A stretch of DNA of 64,000 nt, taken from NCBI RefSeq assembly GCF_016865365.1, contig NZ_AP024469.1, positions 1,355,001 through 1,419,000 of the forward strand, given 5' to 3'. The stretch's first letter is position 1, and the number at the start of each line of letters is the position of its first letter. Shown one piece after another: positions 18,239 through 26,161 of this stretch. This DNA is from Geobacter sp. SVR. GTDB taxonomy: Bacteria; Desulfobacterota; Desulfuromonadia; Geobacterales; Pseudopelobacteraceae. Under the pieces are notes generated by a model. It made no database searches. It had not been told where the DNA came from and worked only from the letters and a program-made list of their open reading frames with translations. A program made the translations under genes and the position numbers.

Positions 18239-18360
18239 GAAAGCAAAACCCCGCGCTCCATCATAGGAACGCGGGGCTTCATCTTTGAACCAGGGAAATT
18301 GTAAGATCCAATTGTCCTCACGATAACTCCGGAAGGCATTTACACGATATTTATGCCGTC
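18239..18360 (-). repeat. ~120-base direct repeat, copy B
   Basis: Second copy of the element at 16228-16345, in the same orientation. It contains GCCCCGCG...CGCGGGGTT, then TTGTAAGATCCA, TGTCCTCACGATAACTCC and CACGATAT. It falls between the HD-GYP stop and the DinB ribosome binding site. Some of the differences from copy A fall in the stem: A has CCCCGTG facing CGCGGGG, B has CCCCGCG facing CGCGGGG, so B pairs better. Confidence 0.75.
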
Positions 18361-18425
18361 TGAATTAAGTATGCCGCCTCCGGATTCGCCTTAAAATGAA
18401 CTTGTCCGGGAGACGCTAATGGCCG

Positions 18426-19370
18426 CTATTTAATGGCAGCCTGGAACGCATAGAACAGGATGGTCGAAAAGCACTTGTAGGTCTCGTCGCCGATGATCTT
18501 GAAGGCCTCCTCCGGGGTTGAAGCCTTTCGGGTGGGTCTGTCGGATATGAGGGTACAGTACATGTCCGCCAGACCGATCACCTGGGTCGATACCCTGATT
18601 TCGTCCCCCTTGAGGCCGCCGGGATACCCGCCGCCAAAATACCGCTCATGGTGATGACGCACGGCATCCAGCACCAGATCATTGTAACGGCCGTTTTTCC
18701 TCAGGAATATATACCCCTCGAATGGATGGCGCCTGATCTCCTCCAGGGTGGGAGAGGTCCAGTAATCCTTTTCTTCCGTAATGTCCTTCAGAATGAGGGA
18801 CATGCCGATGTCGTGCAGCATTCCGGCCATGCCGATATCAACCAGATCATCGCGTTTTTCCGGAAAAAGCTTTGACCATACCAGCATGGACATGACCGCG
18901 ACCTGCATGGAGTGCCTGATGGCGAAGACCGAGCCGCTCCCCAGGGTCTTGAGCAGGTCGGCGATGCTCTGCGACTCCGAGATATACTGGGCCAGATGGC
19001 CGCTCAGATTCCTGCACCGTTCGGCATCCTGGGCCTTCTCAGGGTCTACGAAGATATTTTTCAGATAGTTTGTGGTGGCCTGGGTCAGCGCGGCGGTTTT
19101 CGCCATCTGGTCCATATCGCACCGCTCCAGGATCTCAGCCAGGTTTTCCTCGGTAAAACGGGCGACCTCCTCATGGTCTCCGGACCTGACATAGAGTATA
19201 CGCGTATTGCTGGCCAGCAGCCGGTCACGATCGACTTCGGTGAATGGAAGCGATTCTTCCTTGTAAAGGACATGTTTTCCCCAGGTTTCGGTAAAGAGCG
19301 CCACTCGGGGGAAGATATCGGGCAGCACGCATGCCAGGGAAACAGGCTCATATATATCATGGGTTCCCAT
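18426..19370 (-). CDS. HD-GYP domain protein
   Basis: A 314-residue protein with an N-terminal region of about 130 residues of unclear fold (contains VLPDIFPRVALFTETWGKHVLY and LYVRSGDHEEVARFTEENL), then an HD-GYP phosphodiesterase domain. The HD dyad is in MLHDIGMSLIL, followed by HPFEGY, VRHHHERYFGGGYPGGL (GYP intact) and VIGLADMYCTLISDRPTRKASTPEEA. HD-GYP enzymes hydrolyse cyclic di-GMP, or cGAMP in some Geobacter relatives. The start at 19370 is chosen for GAGGTG upstream; the longer frame is unsupported. No receiver domain is present, so the input signal is unknown. Confidence 0.88.
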   Translation of the reverse strand: MGTHDIYEPVSLACVLPDIFPRVALFTETWGKHVLYKEESLPFTEVDRDRLLASNTRILYVRSGDHEEVARFTEENLAEILERCDMDQMAKTAALTQATTNYLKNIFVDPEKAQDAERCRNLSGHLAQYISESQSIADLLKTLGSGSVFAIRHSMQVAVMSMLVWSKLFPEKRDDLVDIGMAGMLHDIGMSLILKDITEEKDYWTSPTLEEIRRHPFEGYIFLRKNGRYNDLVLDAVRHHHERYFGGGYPGGLKGDEIRVSTQVIGLADMYCTLISDRPTRKASTPEEAFKIIGDETYKCFSTILFYAFQAAIK

Positions 19371-19641
19371 CGATTCACCTCGGTAAAGGGGGGGAGCAGT
19401 TTGAAAGCGAACGATACCAATGGCTGGTACGGTTTCATTTTGATTACGCCATTGCAGCGATAAATGCAAGGAGGAGTGCTATTGGATGTTGCCCACGGAT
19501 TTTAAGAAAAAAATTTAAAATTAAATTGAGAAAATCATTGGGGCAGGATTGCAATAACTGTAAATCCATAGCCCGGCAAAAAAGTTCCTTCAACCGCTCC
19601 TGCCCTTTTCGGCCAGCGGTGCGTCCCTCACGACCGTAATA

Positions 19642-19962
19642 TCAGGCTGGCGTCGCAAGCTTAAGCCCGACAATACCGGCAATAATCAGCGCAACACTGA
19701 TGAGCCGACCAGTGTTTGCGGGCTCGCCAAAGAGTACGACGCCTAACGCTACCGTCCCGACGGCTCCGATCCCGACCCAGATGGCGTACGCAGTGCCCAC
19801 GGGAAGGGACTTCATGGCAATGCCCAGCAACCAGAGACTGATAAGCATCGACAGAATAGTCCCCACACTGGGCCACAACCGGGTGAAACCTTCCGTGTAC
19901 TTCAATCCGATTGCCCAGCCGACCTCAAATAACCCCGCAATAATAAGAATGACCCAAACCAT
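19642..19962 (-). CDS. sugE: SMR-family guanidinium exporter SugE/Gdx
   Basis: A four-helix small multidrug resistance protein of 106 residues. The proton- and substrate-binding glutamate is Glu13 in [23 protein letters not shown], the SugE/Gdx form rather than Emr[22 protein letters not shown] and [11 protein letters not shown] complete the helices. The start has GGGAGG about eight bases upstream; the frame opens further upstream, but that part is the riboswitch. The guanidine-II riboswitch in its leader fixes the likely substrate as guanidinium. Confidence 0.93.
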   Translation of the reverse strand: MVWVILIIAGLFEVGWAIGLKYTEGFTRLWPSVGTILSMLISLWLLGIAMKSLPVGTAYAIWVGIGAVGTVALGVVLFGEPANTGRLISVALIIAGIVGLKLATPA

Positions 19963-19983
19963 GCAGTTTTCCTCCCGCAAATC

Positions 19984-20028
19984 CGAGGTCGTCCTCGATG
20001 TGTAGTGGAGCGGTGAGGTCGTCCCCAC
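19984..20028 (-). promoter_or_regulatory. Guanidine-II (mini-ykkC) riboswitch
   Basis: In the sugE leader on the minus strand there are two short hairpins, each capped by ACGA. They are GTGGGG-ACGA-CCTCAC (20013-20028, one G-T pair) and CGAGG-ACGA-CCTCG (19984-19997). Two ACGR-capped stems a short distance apart, just ahead of a ribosome binding site and an SMR exporter gene, are the defining mini-ykkC arrangement. Ligand binding is expected to free the site GGGAGG at about 19970-19975 and turn on translation. Confidence 0.9.
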
Positions 20029-20098
20029 TTCCGTTCAGGCCTTACATGATATGCTTCACCATGATTATCCTACGGCCCATTGCCATGCCTTCGCAGCC

Positions 20099-20620
20099 TT
20101 ATTTTTCAAACAGACCGGCAAACAGCTCCTTTGACCTCTCCAGCCCTTTTTCAGTCAGCACAACGGCCTTGTTCCTATTGCGGGGATCAAGGATGTACCC
20201 CTGCTCAAAAAGCCGGTCCATAACCTCGAAATCCGTTCCTTTCCAGGCCCGGTTCCCGTCATGCAGCGTCAACTGCAAAAGAGCCAGCACGCACTCGTCT
20301 ATTTTCTCGGTATCGTATTCCGTTTTTTCCGCTGGCACATACCCGGTCTGTGCCTCGTGTATTCTGCTCACCAGCGGATAGCGTTCCGGATTGAGGATGC
20401 TGTCCACCTCAAGATCGACATCGAGCTCCGGCCAGTAGAGATGCTTTGGAGAGGGACATTCGACATGCATGACTTTTCCGATAGCCGCCTCCCGGAACCA
20501 GGGGAACTGGTCGTAGGGTAGGAACAGCTCCCGGTCTTCCAGCAGTATCCAGAGCCCATGAGGGGAGACATTCGTTACTTCAGCGGTCGAAGTGGAGGTG
20601 CCATGTTTTGCGTATGTCAT
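20099..20620 (-). CDS. DUF2442-like plus DUF6429-like fusion protein
   Basis: A 173-residue protein with two parts. Residues 1-85 (VTNVSPHGLWILLEDRELFLPYDQFPWFREA...HLYWPELDVDLEVDSI) fit DUF2442. The rest (DECVLALLQLTLHDGNRAWKGTDFEVMDRLFEQGYILDPRNRNKAVVLTEKGL) fits DUF6429, a winged-helix-like family usually found as a free-standing protein. The start at 20620 gives AGGAG seven bases upstream; an ATG two codons earlier is too close to that site. It overlaps the end of the DUF4160 gene, a frequent partner of DUF2442. The pair is often listed as toxin-antitoxin-like without proof. Confidence 0.7.
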   Translation of the reverse strand: MTYAKHGTSTSTAEVTNVSPHGLWILLEDRELFLPYDQFPWFREAAIGKVMHVECPSPKHLYWPELDVDLEVDSILNPERYPLVSRIHEAQTGYVPAEKTEYDTEKIDECVLALLQLTLHDGNRAWKGTDFEVMDRLFEQGYILDPRNRNKAVVLTEKGLERSKELFAGLFEK

Positions 20621-20819
20621 CCTCATGCTCCTTTATGAGCCTGCTCGCCGTTTTCAGCTCCACTTCCGACATACCATGATTCTGCGCCAGTTCAATTACC
20701 GGTTCAATCCAGAACTTCGCTTCTCCTCTCTGGCTCGTCACATGGATGTGCATCCGTGATTCCTCACGGGAGAAGAAGTGGAATCGCAACCCGCTTTTTG
20801 TAAAAACAGTGGGACTCAT
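20580..20819 (-). CDS. DUF4160 protein
   Basis: A 79-residue basic protein starting MSPTVFTKSGLRFHFFSREESRMHIHV, matching DUF4160 (normally P-T-I-x-x-x-x-G-x-R-I-x-x-x-x-x-x-x-PPHxHV). The body GEAKFWIEPVIELAQNHGMSEVELKTASRLIKEHEDDI also fits. A longer start (GTG at 20843) would overlap the mutS stop by four bases; 20819 is chosen on family alignment. It overlaps the DUF2442 gene by about 40 bases. Both are likely co-translated with mutS, which is curious for a presumed toxin-antitoxin pair. Confidence 0.72.
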   Translation of the reverse strand: MSPTVFTKSGLRFHFFSREESRMHIHVTSQRGEAKFWIEPVIELAQNHGMSEVELKTASRLIKEHEDDIRKTWHLHFDR

Positions 20820-20839
20820 ATCTTTTCCGTCAGACCCGT

Positions 20840-23455
20840 TCACACCATCCGTTTCAGCTCATCCAGCAGGTTGAGCGCCTCCAGCGGGGTCAGGGTGGCG
20901 ATGTTGAGCTTCTTCAGGCGCAGCCGCAACTGATCCTCGCTGCTCTCGAACAGCGTGAACTGGGGCGATTCCTTGGGGGGCCGCTTGCTGCTCTTGGCGA
21001 TGCGTGGCGCCCCCTCCTCGAACTCGCCGCTCTCCAGATTGCGCAGCACCTCCTTGGCCCGTTCGATCACGTCCGAAGGCATGCCGGCCAGGCGCGCCAC
21101 CTGGATGCCGTAGGAGTGGGAGGCACCGCCGGGGATGATGGTGCGCAGGAAGATGACCTGATCGTTCCACTCCCTGACCGCCACAGTGAAGTTTTTGATG
21201 CGCTCCCGCGTGGCGGACAGCTCGGTCAGCTCGTGGTAATGGGTCGCAAACAGCGTCCTGCTGCGGCAGGTGGGGACGTCGTGGATGTACTCGGCCACGG
21301 CCCAGGCGATGGATACGCCGTCAAAGGTGGAGGTGCCCCGGCCGATCTCATCCATCACGATCAGGCTGCGGGGAGTGGCGTTCTTGAGGATGCTGGCCGC
21401 TTCCATCATCTCCAGCATGAAGGTCGACTGGCCGCGGGCCAGGTTGTCGCCGGCCCCCACGCGGGTGAAGATGCGATCGGCAATGCCGATCCGTGCACTG
21501 GCTGCCGGCACGAAGCTGCCGACCTGGGCCATCAGCGTGATCAGGGCCACCTGGCGCATGTAGGTCGATTTGCCGGCCATATTGGGGCCGGTGATCATCA
21601 GAACCTGGTTCTCGTCACCGTCCAGGCGCGTATCGTTGGGGACAAAGCGTTCCCCCAGCTTCATCCCCTCGATCACCGGATGCCGCCCGTCGCGTATCTC
21701 GATCACGTCCGATTCGTCCACCATTGGTTTGCAGTAGTTGCGCTCGCCGGCCACGGACGCCAGCGCGATCAGCACGTCCAGGGCCGCCAGTCCCGCGGCA
21801 GTGCGGCAGATGCGCTCCGACTGGGCCGCCACCTGTTCGCGGATTTCCTGGTACAGGGTATATTCCAGATCGCAGATGCGCTCCTCGGCTCCCAGCACCT
21901 TCTCCTCGTAGTTCTTCAGCTCCTCGGTGATGTAGCGCTCGGCATTGGCCAGGGTCTGGCGGCGGATGTAGTCGGCCGGCACATTGGCCAGGTTGCTTTT
22001 GGTGACTTCGATCGAATAGCCGAAGACCCGGTTGTAGCGGATCTTGAGGGTCGATATGCCGGTGCGAGCCTTTTCCTGGGCCTCCAGCCGGGCGATGAAG
22101 CCCTTGCCTTCGTGGCTGATGGCGCGCAGCTCGTCCAGTTCGGCATGGTAGCCGCTGGCGATGATGCCCCCCTCCCGCAGCGAGAAGGGGGGCTGCTCCA
22201 CGATGCCCCGTCCGATCAGGGTACGGATCTCCTCCAGCGGGTCGATGGACTGGGCCAGCGAACGCAGCAGGGGAGACTGCAGCCGCTCCATCTGTTCCAG
22301 CAGCCCGGGCAATTGCCGAAGTGATTCGTGCAGGGCGCGCAGGTCCCGGCCCGACGCCGAGGCCATGCCGATGCGTCCATTGAGCCGCTCCAGATCGGCA
22401 ACCTGTTTGAGTTGCGCAACCAGGTCGTCGCGCAGGTCCGCCGCTTCCAGCAATTCCTCCACCGCATCCAGGCGCCGGCGGATCGGCTCCACTCCCACCA
22501 GGGGGTAGCTGAGCCACTGCTTCAGACAGCGGGCCCCCATAGCGGTGGCAGTCCGGTCCAGGCAGCCCAGGAGCGAACCGCTTTTCTTGCCCTCGGCCAT
22601 GGTGGCGGTTATCTCCAGGTTACGACGGGTGGCGGGGTCCAGGGCCAGGTGCTCGGAGCGCTGGTAGACCCGGATGTCGCGGATGTGCGGAATGGCGCTT
22701 TTGCGATTCTCGCGCAGGTAGTACAGCGCTGCACCGGCCGCCATCAGGCCGTGGGGCATGGATTCCAGCCCCAACGCCTCGGCAGAGGCGGCCGCAAACT
22801 GGCCGCACAAGAGCGAGCCGGCATAGTCGCGTTCATAGACCCAGGCCGGAGCGCGGGAGATGATCTTTTCCGCCAGAAAGGCGCGCAGGTCAGCCGGTAG
22901 GGTCCCCACATCCAGGCCGTCGGTCAGCAGTATCTCGCGTGGGTTGACGCAGACCGCTTCCGCCACGGCAGCCGGCGCGCCGGTCAGTTCGGTGACGCGG
23001 AATTCGCCGGTGGAGAGGTCGAGCCAGGCGCAGCCCCATTGATCGCCGCTCCCCTGGCACAGGGCCAGCAGGTAGTTGTTCTCATCCGGGGAAAGGCTCT
23101 CGGTCTCGATCAGGAGGCCGGGGGTCACGACCCTGACCACTTCGCGCCGCACGATGCCTTTGGTCTGCTTGGGGTCTTCCACCTGTTCGCAGATGGCCAC
23201 CTTGTAGCCGTGCTCGATTAGCTTGGCAATGTAGGGAGTGGCGGAGTGGAATGGCACACCGCAGAAAGGGATCTCGTCGCCGCTGCCCTTGTTGCGGGAG
23301 GTCAGGGTGATGTCGAGGATGCGTGCCGCCAGCAGGGCGTCGTCCAGGAACATCTCGTAGAAGTCCCCCATCCGAAAGAAGAGGATCGCATCGGGGTAGC
23401 CGGATTTGATCTCCAGGTATTGTCGCATCATGGGGGTCTGCTCTGCCATTGTCAC
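20840..23455 (-). CDS. mutS: DNA mismatch repair ATPase MutS
   Basis: Mismatch recognition protein of 871 residues, full length. The mismatch-reading Phe-x-Glu is in [10 protein letters not shown] near residue 36. The connector and core lever domains follow, then the clamp. The ATPase domain carries Walker [10 protein letters not shown], Walker [17 protein letters not shown] and the ATP signature [15 protein letters not shown]-terminal dimerisation tail ends in [17 protein letters not shown]. The DUF4160 gene follows with an overlap or near overlap. A short inverted-terminal element lies immediately upstream of the start, at 23461-23604. Confidence 0.97.
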   Translation of the reverse strand: MTMAEQTPMMRQYLEIKSGYPDAILFFRMGDFYEMFLDDALLAARILDITLTSRNKGSGDEIPFCGVPFHSATPYIAKLIEHGYKVAICEQVEDPKQTKGIVRREVVRVVTPGLLIETESLSPDENNYLLALCQGSGDQWGCAWLDLSTGEFRVTELTGAPAAVAEAVCVNPREILLTDGLDVGTLPADLRAFLAEKIISRAPAWVYERDYAGSLLCGQFAAASAEALGLESMPHGLMAAGAALYYLRENRKSAIPHIRDIRVYQRSEHLALDPATRRNLEITATMAEGKKSGSLLGCLDRTATAMGARCLKQWLSYPLVGVEPIRRRLDAVEELLEAADLRDDLVAQLKQVADLERLNGRIGMASASGRDLRALHESLRQLPGLLEQMERLQSPLLRSLAQSIDPLEEIRTLIGRGIVEQPPFSLREGGIIASGYHAELDELRAISHEGKGFIARLEAQEKARTGISTLKIRYNRVFGYSIEVTKSNLANVPADYIRRQTLANAERYITEELKNYEEKVLGAEERICDLEYTLYQEIREQVAAQSERICRTAAGLAALDVLIALASVAGERNYCKPMVDESDVIEIRDGRHPVIEGMKLGERFVPNDTRLDGDENQVLMITGPNMAGKSTYMRQVALITLMAQVGSFVPAASARIGIADRIFTRVGAGDNLARGQSTFMLEMMEAASILKNATPRSLIVMDEIGRGTSTFDGVSIAWAVAEYIHDVPTCRSRTLFATHYHELTELSATRERIKNFTVAVREWNDQVIFLRTIIPGGASHSYGIQVARLAGMPSDVIERAKEVLRNLESGEFEEGAPRIAKSSKRPPKESPQFTLFESSEDQLRLRLKKLNIATLTPLEALNLLDELKRMV

Positions 23456-23460
23456 GCCTT

Positions 23461-23604
23461 AAGAGGTTGTTGAAAAACGGGCATCTCGCCGCCGTCCTCG
23501 TCAGCCCTCTTGTGCGGCGTAGCGCTGCTACGCCTCCGCGGGGCTTCCTGCGGGTGCGACGATCTGCCCATTTTTGAACAACCTGAGAATTTCAACAACC
23601 TCTT
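23461..23604 (+). repeat. MITE-like inverted-terminal element, copy 1
   Basis: The core at 23465-23583 begins GGTTGTTGAAAAACGGGCA and ends TGCCCATTTTTGAACAACC, giving 19-base terminal inverted repeats with two mismatches. A perfect inner palindrome GGCGTAGC-GCT-GCTACGCC sits in the middle. An extra perfect 15-base pair (AAGAGGTTGTTGAAA at 23461, TTTCAACAACCTCTT at 23590) encloses it. The core is nearly identical to the inverted copy at 39226-39344, with two differences in about 119 bases. No coding potential. It lies just upstream of mutS. Confidence 0.85.
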
Positions 23605-23722
23605 CCGAGGTGCAATTGGTTCCGATTCGGAATGACAGGTTGTAGCATACCCCCCGGTGCATTTCAAGGCTGTCGGAGGTCGGCCAGTACGGTCATTGTC
23701 ATGCGGAACTGATTGAGATTCC

Positions 23723-24808
23723 TCAGGTTCGGAAACTGATCAGGAGGAGGGCCTGGAGGTAGTCGTCCAGCTTTTCAAGTGCATCCTGTGGCAGGTCATG
23801 CCGCTGTACCGGCTGGATGAACTGGCGCAGGAAGCTCCGTTCCCGGCGGTCAAGGAGGGGATTGCTCCAGCCGAGGCGGCCGGCGATGCGCACCGGAGCG
23901 AGATGGACGCCGCTGACGCTGCTGCGCAGGCAGGGGTTGAGCGTGATCCGGGAAGGACAGTAGCCGGAAACCGGTCCGGCAGTGTTCTTGCCCAGATAGA
24001 GCACGAAATTTCCGGGTGATTCGTGTCGAGCTTCCAGTTCGCTGATACGTCCGATCTCCCGCTCTACCTCCGGCAGTGCCCCGCAGTGCGCAAACTGCAG
24101 CGGCTGCAATCCGCTCTGCCCGACCAGCTCCATCAGATCTATGATCCGGAAAGTTGAAACCTGGGGATGCAGCAGGGCGTCGGCCAGTCCGGCAGCGAAG
24201 GACACCTCGGACGAAGCTTCTACATAATTGCGCAGACGGGAGCCGGGCTTGGAGCGCCCAATCAGCCGCCGGGCCTCAGTCGGCGTCCGTACGCCCAGCA
24301 GGCGGAAAGCGCGCCGAATCGATTCCTCCTCGCGCCGGGCGTAGCGGCTGTAAACCATGATCCGCAGGATCCCGCCTTCCGCCAGCCGCGAGGCCAGTGC
24401 CTGCAGCCCGGTCAGCGGGTCGGGCAGATGATGCAGCACCCCGTAGGCATCGATCAGACCGAATCGGCCGGCAGCCATGGCCGGGTCGAGCAGGCTGCCT
24501 ACCTGAAAAGAGACATTGCGCCTGCCGTGCAGCAGGCAGTGCAATCGTGCGCGTTTGAGGCTGGTGGCTGACAGATCCAGGGCGGTGATGGGAATGGTGG
24601 GATTGGCAACCGCAAAAGGGTAGGGGGCAAAGCTGCCGCAGCCGGCGATCAGGATGCGCCGGGCCGCAGAGGGGGGCAATTCACCGTTGAAGCGCGCCCA
24701 GAGGGCTTCCAGGTTGAGGGCATAGGTATCGCACCGACGTACCGAGGCCAGCAGGGGGTAATGAGGGTAGGGGTACAGCTCGTAATGGCGCAGGACGGGG
24801 TCGGACAT
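23723..24808 (-). CDS. Class I SAM-dependent methyltransferase
   Basis: A 361-residue protein. Residues 50-165 form a Rossmann methyltransferase fold: RRILIAGCGSFAPYPF (SAM-binding GxGxx), ITALDLSATSLKRAR (acidic loop), QVGSLLD, and LIDAYGVLHHLPDPLTGLQALASRLAEGG. The N-terminus DPVLRHYELYPYPHYPLLA resembles small-molecule or peptide methyltransferases of Geobacter and cyanobacteria that carry a YPYPHYP motif. The C-terminal half is unassigned. Substrate unknown. Confidence 0.82.
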   Translation of the reverse strand: MSDPVLRHYELYPYPHYPLLASVRRCDTYALNLEALWARFNGELPPSAARRILIAGCGSFAPYPFAVANPTIPITALDLSATSLKRARLHCLLHGRRNVSFQVGSLLDPAMAAGRFGLIDAYGVLHHLPDPLTGLQALASRLAEGGILRIMVYSRYARREEESIRRAFRLLGVRTPTEARRLIGRSKPGSRLRNYVEASSEVSFAAGLADALLHPQVSTFRIIDLMELVGQSGLQPLQFAHCGALPEVEREIGRISELEARHESPGNFVLYLGKNTAGPVSGYCPSRITLNPCLRSSVSGVHLAPVRIAGRLGWSNPLLDRRERSFLRQFIQPVQRHDLPQDALEKLDDYLQALLLISFRT

Positions 24809-24812
24809 TGAG

Positions 24813-24882
24813 GCAGGTTAAGGTTGAGGTTAAGGTTGAGATGTTTTGCTTTTACTTGACCTCAACCTTAACCTCAGCCTGT
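24813..24882. other. Long stem formed by GGTTAAGGTTGAG-type repeats
   Basis: Direct units AGGTTAAGGTTG are followed about 20 bases later by the complementary CCTCAACCTTAACCTCAGCC, giving a stem of about 16-18 bp with a loop of about 18 bases. It lies between the OB-fold gene end and the methyltransferase start. There is no T-run on either side, so a simple terminator is doubtful. Confidence 0.5.
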
Positions 24883-25305
24883 TTATTTTTTGACTGTCGC
24901 GTTTTCGATGATGGCGCTGTACTTGTAGCCGGCGCCGAAGTCCTTGTCCTTGGCCAGCGTGCCGGTCACGGTTATCACGTCGCCCACGGCGGCCAGTTCC
25001 TTGGAGGTGCAGACGATGTTGTTGTTGGCCTTGGCCTGGCTGCCGGTGCCGTCCTGGATATGGATCCAGTTTTTGCCCATGATACCGGTGGAAACCTTGA
25101 CCACCTTGCCCCGGATGGAGACCTTTTTCTTATCGAGCTTGGCGCTGTTGGCGAAAGCGCCCGCCACGGTGGAGGCATCGGGCCCGCTGGCCTTGGGAAC
25201 CGAAATGGGAGCGGTCGGCTGGGGTGCGCTGGGCTGGGCCGTGGCCGCTACGGCAGCGGCCAGCACTGCGGCGATCGAAACGGACAGGACGGTGAGCTTT
25301 TTCAT
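24883..25305 (-). CDS. Secreted OB-fold (nucleic-acid-binding type) protein
   Basis: A 140-residue protein with a signal peptide (LTVLSVSIAAVLAAAVAATAQ), a Pro/Ala linker, and an OB-fold at about residues 55-138. The fold shows KKVSIRGKVVKVSTGIMGKNWIHIQDGTGS and ELAAVGDVITVTGTLAKDKDFGAGYKYSAIIENATV. The pattern GKVVKV-x-N-WIHIQDGT is known from small periplasmic proteins beside cytochrome c nitrite reductases (NrfJ-like) and elsewhere in Geobacter. No cytochrome gene is adjacent. Ligand unknown. Confidence 0.75.
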   Translation of the reverse strand: MKKLTVLSVSIAAVLAAAVAATAQPSAPQPTAPISVPKASGPDASTVAGAFANSAKLDKKKVSIRGKVVKVSTGIMGKNWIHIQDGTGSQAKANNNIVCTSKELAAVGDVITVTGTLAKDKDFGAGYKYSAIIENATVKK

Positions 25306-25399
25306 GTAATCCCCTTTTTTGAATTTACCGGCATGAATTTTCTGATACTATCACGGAAACGTAGTCCGGCAACTCAAAAACGGGATGAGGTATTCTTCT

Positions 25400-26074
25400 A
25401 TGCAGCGGAAGGCTGTTGTACTTTACAGCGGAGGATTGGATTCAACCACCTGTCTGGCTTTGGCGGCACGCGACGGATTCGCGCCCCATGCAATCAGCTT
25501 TTCATACGGACAGCGCCACAGCCACGAGCTGGAGGTGGCCAAGGCATATGCCCGGCGCCTGGGGGCGGTCGAGCACATGGTGGTGGATTTCGACCTGCGC
25601 CTGATGGGGGGCAGCGCCCTGACCGCGGATATCGAGGTGCCCAAGGAAGGGGTGGGAAACGATATTCCGGTGACCTATGTGCCGGCCCGCAATACCATCT
25701 TTCTCTCCTTTGCCCTGGGATGGGCCGAGGTGCTGGGGGCCTTTGACATCTACATCGGCGTCAATGCCCTGGACTATTCCGGATATCCGGATTGCCGTCC
25801 CGAGTACATCGCCGCCTACGAAATCATGGCCAATCTGGCCACCAAGGCCGGAGTGGAAGGCTCGGCCAGGTTCCGCGTGCACACCCCGCTGATCAGCCTG
25901 AGCAAGGCCGAGATCATCAAAACCGGCGTTGCGCTGGGGGTGGATTACGGCCTGACCCACTCCTGCTACGACCCGACCCCGACAGGGCTTTCCTGCGGCC
26001 AGTGCGATTCCTGCCGTTTGCGCCTGAAGGGCTTTGCCGAAGCGGGTTTGACCGATCCGCTCAGGTATGCCTGA
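25400..26074 (+). CDS. queC: 7-cyano-7-deazaguanine synthase
   Basis: It converts 7-carboxy-7-deazaguanine to preQ0 with ammonia and ATP for queuosine synthesis. The protein is 224 residues. The PP-loop SGGLDST stands at residues 10-16, and the zinc-binding cysteines are in [21 protein letters not shown] near the C-terminus. [26 protein letters not shown] and [17 protein letters not shown] are family signatures. The start at 25400 follows GAGG by about nine bases; an in-frame ATG five codons earlier lacks support. It is divergent from the OB-fold gene. No preQ1 riboswitch was recognised in the 95-base leader. Confidence 0.95.
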   Translation: MQRKAVVLYSGGLDSTTCLALAARDGFAPHAISFSYGQRHSHELEVAKAYARRLGAVEHMVVDFDLRLMGGSALTADIEVPKEGVGNDIPVTYVPARNTIFLSFALGWAEVLGAFDIYIGVNALDYSGYPDCRPEYIAAYEIMANLATKAGVEGSARFRVHTPLISLSKAEIIKTGVALGVDYGLTHSCYDPTPTGLSCGQCDSCRLRLKGFAEAGLTDPLRYA

Positions 26075-26102
26075 AGCCACTTCGAGGTGCCGTCACAGAT
26101 GT

Positions 26103-26133
26103 AAAAAAACCCGCCGAAAGAGCGGGTTTTTTT
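26103..26133. terminator. Bidirectional terminator between queC and htrA
   Basis: Stem AAAAACCCGC-CGAAAGA-GCGGGTTTTTT gives a GC-rich hairpin with A-run and T-run on opposite sides, so it serves both converging genes. Confidence 0.9.
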
Positions 26134-26161
26134 ACGTCACGACATCAGGTTTTTTCAGGCA

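Noticed and set aside
19520-19560. Sigma-54 promoter TTGGGGCAGGATTGCA
   Set aside because: The GG to GC spacing is nine rather than ten, and it does not point to a gene on the plus strand.
24813-24882. GGTTAAGGTTGAG stem as a terminator
   Set aside because: No T-run on either strand, so recorded only as a structure.
25306-25399. preQ1 riboswitch ahead of queC
   Set aside because: The leader has an AACTCAAAAAC segment, but the stem and CUA/A-tail pairing of preQ1 classes could not be drawn.
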